The notes beneath the pieces were generated by a model, which did no database searches, was not told where the DNA came from, and saw nothing but the letters and a program-made list of their open reading frames with translations. Positions 19,673-26,715 of a stretch of 64,000 nt of DNA are shown one piece after another; position 1 is the stretch's first letter, and each line of letters opens with the position of its first letter. Position numbers and translations under genes: made by a program. Origin of the DNA: Blastocatellia bacterium (GTDB taxonomy: Bacteria > Acidobacteriota > Blastocatellia > UBA7656 > JADIYM01); the NCBI GenBank assembly GCA_016705245.1, contig JADIYM010000014.1, forward strand, positions 1 to 64,000, read 5' to 3'.

Positions 19673-19739
19673 TGGAGTACGCGCACTTCCATGTCATGCC
19701 TGTGAAGGTTTTTGTGATGCGACACGACCGCGTTCGTCC

Positions 19740-20084
19740 CTATTTCGGCGGTCGTTCGCGCTCGATTTCCTCGAGCAAGGTCCGCACGCCCACCAGGTGA
19801 TTGTTGAAGATGTCTCTCGCGACATCGAGGAGACGGAAGACCGCCGGATCGACCACCGAGTAGTAGACGCTCGCCCCTTCCTTGCGCGTCGAAACGATGT
19901 TCTTGTTCCTGAGCACCGCGAGTTGCTGCGAAGTGTTCGCCGACTCGACGCCGAACCGCTGGCTGATCTCGTTGACGGTCAGCTCTCCCTCCCGCAGGGC
20001 ATCGAGGACCGCGATTCGCAGCGGATGCGCGAGCGCCTTGAAGAACTCGGCCTTGAACGTGCTCAGTGGCTGCCGCTGCGGCAT
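19740..20084 (-). CDS. ArsR/SmtB-family winged-helix repressor
   Basis: This 114-residue single-domain regulator has HTH core LTVNEISQRFGVESANTSQQ with recognition helix SANTSQQLAVLRNKNI, followed by the beta-wing STRKEGASVYYSV. It contains no cysteine at all, so the classical metal or redox sites of ArsR, CadC or BigR are absent and the signal must be something else. A strong gaggagg precedes ATG 20,084. It is transcribed in the same direction as the Ehr operon, lying about 0.7 kb upstream of it with palindromic repeats between. A matching dyad lies upstream of both transcription units, suggesting autoregulation and control of the complex. Confidence 0.88.
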   Translation of the reverse strand: MPQRQPLSTFKAEFFKALAHPLRIAVLDALREGELTVNEISQRFGVESANTSQQLAVLRNKNIVSTRKEGASVYYSVVDPAVFRLLDVARDIFNNHLVGVRTLLEEIERERPPK

Positions 20085-20120
20085 TCCGCTCCTCCTCTTA
20101 TATTCGCAGGACTGCGCGAT

Positions 20121-20132
20121 TGCATACTTGCA
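20121..20132. promoter_or_regulatory. Palindrome, candidate operator of the ArsR gene
   Basis: tgcatacttgca (TGCA-N4-TGCA) lies 37 bases upstream of the repressor start and matches the 19,218-19,231 site in core spacing. The reverse strand reads caagatcctgcaagtatgca, sharing aagatc with the flank of the other site. Autorepression is inferred. Confidence 0.5.
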
Positions 20133-20282
20133 GGATCTTGTAGCAACGAAGCTCGAAGGCTGTCAAGCAGGCTGGGCTACGCGCCTCATCTGATTGGGGA
20201 ATCTGACCCTTCTCGATCCGTCGACAGTTCCGGGGCGATCATTGGTCCGCCACATCAGCGAACACCCTGAATCGCGGACCGA

Positions 20283-20590
20283 ACGTTCCGCGAGCGTTAG
20301 CGAGGAGTCCCACGGTCAGACTTCCGAATGGAACTTCGTTCGCGGAAGACTCGATCCGAAATCTGTCCGTGGGACGCTCGCTACCGCTCGCGGCTCATAA
20401 AACGGGGACCACCCGCATCGTGCGCTACTAAGCAGGACGCTCCGCCGGGTCCCCGTTCCTTGAGCCGCGAGCAGTAGCGAGCGTCCCACGGACGGTGCCT
20501 GAAACAGCAGATTCGTCGTTGCGGAAGGACAAAATTGATCGGAATCTTTCCCCGCCCCCGCTGTCTACCGCGCAGCGGTCTCGTTCAGCG
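20283..20590. repeat. 127-bp palindromic element plus tail and degenerate copies
   Basis: Arms of 45 bases at 20,366-20,410 and 20,448-20,492 are near-perfect reverse complements with a 37-base loop. The element is matched in reverse orientation at 29,862-29,989, including part of the loop (cacgatgcggg). A decayed half-arm lies at 20,283-20,315. The tail at 20,489-20,545 (cggtgcctgaaa, then gtcgttgcggaaggaca) and the ctaccgcgcagcgg motif at 20,565-20,590 follow. Bases 20,133-20,697 hold only these repeats. Confidence 0.78.
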
Positions 20591-20697
20591 AGCCGGCCGT
20601 ACGGGCGAATCTCGAAACTCGTGCACAGTAAGACGCCGCTTGTGCGGATCCAAACGCAGTCGGGCCGCGTCGGTATGCTGCTTGCTTTGCATGTCGG

Positions 20698-22434
20698 GTG
20701 TTGCTCGCTATCACAACCACGATCGATCGGCTTCTCAAGCGGTCAAAATCGAGATGGTTCGACTTCCCTCACTCGAGGCGGACACGATACTCGGACGGCT
20801 GTGCGACTCGGACTTATGCACGAACGTGTTTCAGGATTGGCGTTCTATGCACTCTGTTGCTCGTCACGTTCGCTGTACCGGGTGAAAGCCGCCAGTCTGC
20901 GGAGGTCACCGCACGTGTCCCCACGTCGGTCTATCAACTCATCTCCTATCCGGCTCGAGGTCAGGTCGTAGCTCCCGAGGACCGCACGTTTGCCCAGGGG
21001 ACCTTCGGCTATCAAGGCCTGAACGACTCGGCAGTGCTGGCCTGCTTTGCGATTCTCGAGTCGAGCTTGGTCCAGACGACGAGAGGTGTGTACCTATGGG
21101 ACGGCACTGTGTTTACGGCGGTCACCGAGATTCCAGTCACGGAAAACCATACGGGTAACCATCCATTGGCAATCAACAATCGCGGCGATGCTGTTTACAC
21201 CTGGTACAGCCTGTCAGGCCCGACACGGCTGGCCTCATACAGTAACGGCGTTCTCTCGGACCTGGTCGCAGTGGGTGAGGACATAGAACCCGGATTCGGC
21301 GTGAGGGAGTTGCCGGCTAAGCCGACGATCAACGAGCGGGGAGACATCGCGCTTCTCGTGAATGTCGATCACCCGAATGGCGGCGAAACGTACTCGATTT
21401 ACAAGTACTCCGGTGGTCGGTTCGAGAGAGTGATTGGCCAGGGGAGCGAGGCAATTGGCGGCGGCCGATTTGCCATGAACTACGGCCCGTTGCCGCCTGC
21501 CTGGCTCGCCGACAACGGCGATATCCTGTTTCAGGCCTACATCATCGGCGGGTCATACCACTTCATGCACGGACTGTTCGTCGTGCGTGCGGACGGGACG
21601 GTCGAGAAGATCGAGATTCGAGGCGACCCGCTGCCGGTCGGTGGCGAAGTCCACTTGTATAGCCTCGGGAACGGCTCGCTCAACGCCGAAGGCGATGCCG
21701 TGTTCCGCGTTCGCATCGAGCATCCGACGATCGACAGCGGCATCTTCGTATCGTCTGGTGGCGCGCTGAGCACGATCATGTACGAAGGGCAAATGTCACC
21801 GCTTGGCGGCCCATTCCTATCGCTCTACCATCCGACCGAGGATGATCCGGGAGGCGACGGGGCGGCTCAGAACGATCCGCCGTTGATCAACTCGCGCGGG
21901 CAAGTGCTGTTCGAAGCCGAGGCTCGTGACGTCGACGGCACGAAGCGATTCGGACTGTTCGTCGGCACGCCAAACTGCATCGTGAAGGTCGTCGCCGAGG
22001 GCGACCGACTGCCGACGGGAGGTCGGGTGGTCGATATCGCCGAATACTCTCTGAACGAGCTAGGCCAGGTCGTCGTCCGCGTGCGCGAAAGCACATCGGA
22101 AGGGAAGCCCCACGCAATTATTCTGGCAACGCCCACGCCGCCCGAGGTCGCGTCGGCCAAGGTGAAGGGGAGCGATGATGCGACCCGACTCCTTATCAAG
22201 GGAAGCGGTTTCATCATTAATGATGCTGTCGTCGAGATCGACGGCCATGCGGTCGGCGATGTCGAGTACGTTGCCGCGAGCTCGAGCTATGACGGGACGA
22301 CACGTCGCCTCATCGTGAGAGGAAGCGAGCTCGCCGATCTCCTGCCGCCTGGACAGACGGTGAATGTAACGGTTTTGAGCCCGTTTACCGGGCTCCGTAG
22401 TTCGCCATTCAGCCTCTCCGTCCCGAATCGGTGA
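20698..22434 (+). CDS. Secreted beta-propeller-like protein with C-terminal IPT domain
   Basis: This 578-residue exported protein has its signal sequence well inside the reading frame (IGVLCTLLLVTFAVPGES near residue 50), so the true start is probably downstream of the first ATG, perhaps a non-ATG codon near 20,800-20,840. The body is built of repeated segments in which a G-D-[IA] step recurs (NNRGDAVYTW, NERGDIALLV, ADNGDILFQA, NAEGDAVFRV, NSRGQVLFEA), each about 60 residues apart; this resembles the DUF7453-type propeller-like repeats. The last 100 residues form an IPT/TIG-like domain (TRLLIKGSGFIINDAVVEID). Function is unknown; a cell-surface or secreted binding role is likely. Confidence 0.7.
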   Translation: MLLAITTTIDRLLKRSKSRWFDFPHSRRTRYSDGCATRTYARTCFRIGVLCTLLLVTFAVPGESRQSAEVTARVPTSVYQLISYPARGQVVAPEDRTFAQGTFGYQGLNDSAVLACFAILESSLVQTTRGVYLWDGTVFTAVTEIPVTENHTGNHPLAINNRGDAVYTWYSLSGPTRLASYSNGVLSDLVAVGEDIEPGFGVRELPAKPTINERGDIALLVNVDHPNGGETYSIYKYSGGRFERVIGQGSEAIGGGRFAMNYGPLPPAWLADNGDILFQAYIIGGSYHFMHGLFVVRADGTVEKIEIRGDPLPVGGEVHLYSLGNGSLNAEGDAVFRVRIEHPTIDSGIFVSSGGALSTIMYEGQMSPLGGPFLSLYHPTEDDPGGDGAAQNDPPLINSRGQVLFEAEARDVDGTKRFGLFVGTPNCIVKVVAEGDRLPTGGRVVDIAEYSLNELGQVVVRVRESTSEGKPHAIILATPTPPEVASAKVKGSDDATRLLIKGSGFIINDAVVEIDGHAVGDVEYVAASSSYDGTTRRLIVRGSELADLLPPGQTVNVTVLSPFTGLRSSPFSLSVPNR

Positions 22435-22498
22435 CGGCGAAAGGACCTGGCATGGCGGTGGGCGGCAATCACGGACGGACATTTTCGAGGAAGCGTTC

Positions 22499-23604
22499 AT
22501 GCGCGAATTCACAGACGGATCGACGGCAATCGTTCGGGGCGCGCTCGACGCCGGGTGCACGTTTTTTGCCGGGTATCCGATCACTCCCGCATCCGCGATC
22601 CTCATGCAGATGATGCGCGAGCTGCCGAAGGTCGACGGCGTCGCGGTGCAGGGCGAAGACGAAATCGCGTCGATCGGCATGTGCATCGGCGCAACGCTTG
22701 CCGGCGCCCGCGCCATGACCGCGACGAGCGGACCGGGCCTTTCGCTCTACAGCGAAAACATTGGCCTCGCGATCATCGGCGAAGTCCCGCTCGTGATCGT
22801 CGACGTTCAGCGCCTTGGACCGGCCACGGGCGGCGCCACGACCGTCGGGCAGGGCGACTGCAGTTCGCGCGGTGGGGAACGGCCGGAGGCTACCCGATCA
22901 TCGCGCTGGCGCCGTCGTCGGTGGCGGAATGTTATTCGCTGACGATGAAGGCCTTCGATCTCGCCGAACGATTCCGCTGCCCGGTGTTCCTGCTCACCGA
23001 CAAGGAACTGAACACGACAACCACCACCGTTGAAGTCGACGACTACGAAAAACCCGCGGTGCGCGAGCGCGCCGTACTTCCGGCGACCGAGCCGCCGTAT
23101 CGGTACCTTCCGGCGGACGACGTGCCACCGCTCGCGCAGTACGGAGGCGACGGCGCGGTCCGCTTCACGGGCTCCACACACGACGAACGGGCGATCATCA
23201 CGAAGTCACCCGCGAAGGTGGCCGAGATGAACGAACACCTTCGCGCCAAGATCGAGGACCACGCCGCCGAGATCGAGCTCGTGGTGAATGACCTGCAGCC
23301 TGGCGCCACGACGCTTCTGATCAGTTACGGAATAACGGCGGGCGGGATGCGCGAGGCGGTCGCGCAGATTCGCGCGTCCGGAAAAGCGGTTTCGGCGTTG
23401 ACGCTGCAGAGCCTCTGGCCGGTCCCCGAAGTCGCGATTCGCGCCGCACTCGACGGAATCACGCGCATCGTCGTCGCCGAGCTCAATCACGGGCAATATC
23501 GGCGCGAGATCGAGCGCCTCGCCAACGGAATCGAGGTCGTGGGGCTCCACCGCGTCGACGGTGAGTTGATCGCGCCCGAATCGTTCGTGGAGGCAATCCG
23601 ATGA
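22499..23604 (+). CDS. korA: 2-oxoacid:ferredoxin oxidoreductase alpha subunit (one frameshift)
   Basis: This is the alpha subunit of the 2-oxoglutarate/2-oxoacid:ferredoxin oxidoreductase family, about 368 residues after rejoining. The N-terminal half carries AGYPITPASAILMQMMRELP and QGEDEIASIGMCIGATLAGA, with TSGPGLSLYSENIGLAI, the substrate/TPP-facing region. The frame changes near 22,858 between GATTVGQGD and QFARWGTAGGYPIIALAPSS; one missing base restores the standard family sequence. The C-terminal domain (LLISYGITAGGMREAV, ESLWPVPE-like SLWPVPEVAI) is intact. The start has aggaagcgttc upstream. The stop overlaps the beta-subunit start (ATGA). Confidence 0.87.
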
Positions 23605-24929
23605 CCGCAGGCACCACCGTCACCACGCTGTCCACGTATCGCAACGAGACGCCGTATCCCTTCTGCCCCGGCTGCGGGCACCACGCAATCCTCGATCATC
23701 TGAGCGCGGCGCTCAAGGCGCTCGACATCGATCCGCAAAAGGTCGTGCTCGTCAGCGACATCGGCTGCTCGGGCCTTTCGGATCAGTATTTCGTCACAAG
23801 CGCATTTCACGGGCTGCACGGACGAAGCATCACGTACGCCACCGGAATCAAGCTCGCGCGCCCCGACCTCAAGGTGATCGTCATCATGGGCGACGGCGGA
23901 ACCGGGATCGGAGGCGCGCACCTGCTCAACGCCGCGCGCCGCAACATCGGCCTGACCGTGCTGGTCTTCAACAACTTCAATTTCGGGATGACCGGCGGCC
24001 AGCACTCGACGACGACCCCGACCGGCGCATTCACGAGCACGACACCTGGCGGGAACCTCGAACGACCGCTGGACATCTGCGCAACAGTGGCGGCGAACGG
24101 CGCGGGATACGTCTGGCGCGGAACGAGCTTCGACGACGACGTGTCCGAGCGCATGGCCGAGGCGGTGCGTTCTGAGTGTTTCGCGTTGCTCGACATCTGG
24201 GAACTGTGCACGGCCTACTACGTCCCGAAGAACAAGGCGTCGAGGAAGACGCTGACGTCAATCCTCGACGGCCTGAACCTGAAGGCGGGATTGCTGCACC
24301 GGGCGGAGTATCCCGAATACGCCGCGGCCTATCGTGAAGCTTCGTCGTCGCAGCGCGGTAGGCCGACGCTGTCGCCGCGTCCAATCGCGCCGCGGTTCGA
24401 TTCGCCGCTGGACCGGCCGTTCCACCTCGTCGTCGCCGGATCAGCCGGAGGCAAGGTCAGGTCGGCGGCACACGTGGCCGGAGAGGCCGCGCTGCTCTCG
24501 GGACTGTGGGCGGCCCAGCGCGACGATTATCCGATCACCGTGATGACCGGGCACAGCATCGCCGAGATCGTGCTCAGCCCGCGCGAGATCGACTACACCG
24601 CGATAACACGTCCGGACGCGCTGATCCTGCTCAGTCGCGACGGCCTGTCAAAGGTCGGCCACCAACTCGCGGCAATGGAGCCGGAGGACCACGTGTTCGC
24701 GTTGCCCGAATTCGCCGACGTTGAGACACGCGCCACGAAACACGTGATCGATCCCGCGAAGGCCCCGACCCGGCCCGCCAAGGGAGCGGTCGCGCTCTTC
24801 TGCCTCGCCCGCGCGTTGAATGATCTCGGTATCGTGTCCATCGAGGCGATGGAGGCGGCCGCATTGCTTCGCCCCTCGGAGCACGCCGAGAAAAACGCGG
24901 AAGCGATCCGCTCGGCGGGCGCGGGGTAG
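23601..24929 (+). CDS. korB: 2-oxoacid:ferredoxin oxidoreductase, fused beta-gamma subunit
   Basis: This 442-residue protein is longer than a normal beta subunit (about 280). Residues 1-290 are the TPP-binding beta subunit: FCPGCGHHAI and SDIGCSG supply three cysteines and ELCTAYYVPKN the fourth for the [4Fe-4S] cluster, and GDGGTGIGG with NNFNFGMTGGQ forms the TPP/Mg site. Residues about 305-430 (LVVAGSAGGKVRSAAHVAGE and onward, HSIAEIVLSP) resemble the gamma-subunit domain, so beta and gamma are fused. The enzyme would decarboxylate a 2-oxoacid to acyl-CoA while reducing ferredoxin. It is coupled to korA by an ATGA overlap. No delta ferredoxin subunit is adjacent. Confidence 0.9.
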   Translation: MTAGTTVTTLSTYRNETPYPFCPGCGHHAILDHLSAALKALDIDPQKVVLVSDIGCSGLSDQYFVTSAFHGLHGRSITYATGIKLARPDLKVIVIMGDGGTGIGGAHLLNAARRNIGLTVLVFNNFNFGMTGGQHSTTTPTGAFTSTTPGGNLERPLDICATVAANGAGYVWRGTSFDDDVSERMAEAVRSECFALLDIWELCTAYYVPKNKASRKTLTSILDGLNLKAGLLHRAEYPEYAAAYREASSSQRGRPTLSPRPIAPRFDSPLDRPFHLVVAGSAGGKVRSAAHVAGEAALLSGLWAAQRDDYPITVMTGHSIAEIVLSPREIDYTAITRPDALILLSRDGLSKVGHQLAAMEPEDHVFALPEFADVETRATKHVIDPAKAPTRPAKGAVALFCLARALNDLGIVSIEAMEAAALLRPSEHAEKNAEAIRSAGAG

Positions 24930-24942
24930 TGTCATCGGTCGC

Positions 24943-24999
24943 ATGAACTCGGGATCCACCCGTGCGCTACCGCGCGTGGTACTGATGCGTGAGGCGTGC
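24943..24999. repeat. REP-like palindrome after korB
   Basis: gaactcgggatccacccgtg continuing cgctaccgcgcgtggtactg and atgcgtgaggcgtgca matches, over about 55 bases, the reverse complement of 19,308-19,360. It is a single copy located 14 bases after the korB stop. The remaining gap 25,000-25,347 shows no gene. Confidence 0.7.
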
Positions 25000-25347
25000 A
25001 AAGTCGATGACGCGCGCCGTCGATCCGCGAACGGACGAGTCGGTCGCGTGCACCGGATTTGAGTTCGTGAACCTTGTCGCGAGTGACTGGGTGTATGGCC
25101 TCGATGCACACGGTCTCGAGTCGTCCGGGACTCGTTCGCGGACACGCCGGGATGGCGCAACAAAGGAAAGGTTCGGATCGCAAGCATCGCAAGTCCTTAT
25201 TCGACAGGCATTTCAGGGAAGTGTCGCTTCGCTCAGGAGTGTCATGGTGCGTCCAGCGCCTTGGTCCGAACGTTGCATTGTATTTGATCGAGCGACCTGC
25301 GCCGTCGGGCGCAACACTCGCAACTTTGAAGTTTCTGGGGGTCCGCA

Positions 25348-26151
25348 ATGCAGCAGCTCAAGTGCACGTCGTGCACGACTTTGAACCAGCCCGGTGAGAC
25401 CGTTTGCCGGGAATGCGGCGCGTCACTGATCGCAACGTCCGTCGTCACACCCGTTGCGGCCGTCGCACCAGTTGCGGCCGTCGTGCCTGTTGCGCACATT
25501 GCGCCCGTCGCTCCGATCGTCGAGCGAGCGCCGGTGATGATTGTCGACCGTGGAATGAGCGATCAGGCCAAGATCCTGACCGCGCTGTTTTCCATCGTTG
25601 GACTCGTCCTCATCGGTGTCGCCTTTTATGCGTGGAGCGAATCGAACCGCAGTGAAGACCAGCTCGAACGCGCGCGTACCGAGCGTTTGGGCCGGCCGGC
25701 AGGCATCGCAGCTCCGGTCGCGGCACCGGCGGCTACGCCAACCGTGATCGTCACGACGCCCGCACCGACCAGTTCAACGACTGACCCCGCGCCGGAAGTT
25801 GTCGCGGCGAGTCATCAGGAGGTCGCCGCATACGTCTCGAATGCGGAGCCACTCCTTCGGGAGTGGCGCGATGGCGTCACATTCGTAGAATCCGCAGAAG
25901 CTGCACAAATCGCGCAGACGGTCAGCACGTTGCGCGACCTGGAAGGGCGCATTGCCGATCTGACGCCTCCGGCCGCGGCCGTTGGGGTTCACCGGCGATT
26001 GATGACTTCCATGCGAAACATGCTCATTGAGATCACGTCCGCGGCGGCCGGGCGAACAGCGTTCGCGAATTCCGAAGGCTACGTCGCGGCACGCAAGGCG
26101 TTCGACGAGGCAGTTCAGGAATGCACCTCGCTGAGATCGGCAGTGTCGTAG
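25348..26151 (+). CDS. Zinc-ribbon membrane-anchored protein
   Basis: This 267-residue protein opens with a double CxxC zinc ribbon (LKCTSCTTLNQPGETVCREC). A low-complexity Val/Pro/Ala linker with V-A-P-V repeats follows (residues 30-60), then one transmembrane helix (TALFSIVGLVLIGVAFYAW, about 75-95). After a Pro/Thr/Ala-rich spacer comes a helical periplasmic domain of about 120 residues (EPLLREWRDGVTFVESAEAA and on). The zinc ribbon is cytoplasmic in the usual topology. No specific function is recognised. Confidence 0.75.
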   Translation: MQQLKCTSCTTLNQPGETVCRECGASLIATSVVTPVAAVAPVAAVVPVAHIAPVAPIVERAPVMIVDRGMSDQAKILTALFSIVGLVLIGVAFYAWSESNRSEDQLERARTERLGRPAGIAAPVAAPAATPTVIVTTPAPTSSTTDPAPEVVAASHQEVAAYVSNAEPLLREWRDGVTFVESAEAAQIAQTVSTLRDLEGRIADLTPPAAAVGVHRRLMTSMRNMLIEITSAAAGRTAFANSEGYVAARKAFDEAVQECTSLRSAVS

Positions 26152-26258
26152 GGACACGGCGTACCGTCTGCCCTCGCGGTGGTCACATCCAGTGACCGGA
26201 ATGGACCAATCCGCGCTCGAGATTCTGAGCGAGCGCTTTCGGGAAAGGAGAGAGAGCC

Positions 26259-26405
26259 ATGCTTTGGACAATTCTCATGATCGTCCTCGTACTCTGGTTG
26301 CTAGGTTTCATCGGCGGTGTGGGTGGCAACCTCGTTCACATTCTTCTCGTGATCGCGGCGATAGTCATCGTCATTAACCTCGTGTCGGGTCGACGAGCTG
26401 TCTAA
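26259..26405 (+). CDS. Lmo0937-type (DUF5670) small membrane protein
   Basis: This 48-residue protein starts MLWTILMIVLVLWLLGFIGG and has two hydrophobic helices separated by VGGNLVH, ending RRAV. It matches the small Lmo0937/DUF5670 membrane proteins. A ggagagagagcc Shine-Dalgarno region precedes ATG 26,259. Such proteins are often stress induced; their function is not known. It lies 107 bases after the zinc-ribbon gene and before a hairpin. Confidence 0.8.
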   Translation: MLWTILMIVLVLWLLGFIGGVGGNLVHILLVIAAIVIVINLVSGRRAV

Positions 26406-26450
26406 CGGGGGGATGACACGGCGAACGCTGTGCGCCGCGACGGCATCAAT

Positions 26451-26485
26451 GCGGCGAGCGGTTGATCACACGAACCACTCGCCGC
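26451..26485 (+). terminator. Hairpin after the small membrane protein gene
   Basis: gcggcgag c ggtt pairs with aacc a ctcgccgc across a nine-base loop, 45 bases after the stop. There is no U tract on the plus strand, so termination efficiency is uncertain. Confidence 0.5.
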
Positions 26486-26715
26486 GTTGAGACCGCAGAA
26501 TTCGCCACGGACAGCGCGAGGAGGCCCGCCTGGCCCCTCGTGCCGCCGTGTCCGCCGGGAAACTCGAAACCTCTGAACGTCCTCGATGCGAGGCCGTTGT
26601 GGCTGGCGCTGCGCGTCTTCGCAATGTCGGGCCCCCGAATCCTCATCCGCCGTACGCCTGATGTCCTGGCCTTCACCGGGTGCGCACTTCTTCTTGGGGA
26701 CAGGACCCCAACTTC

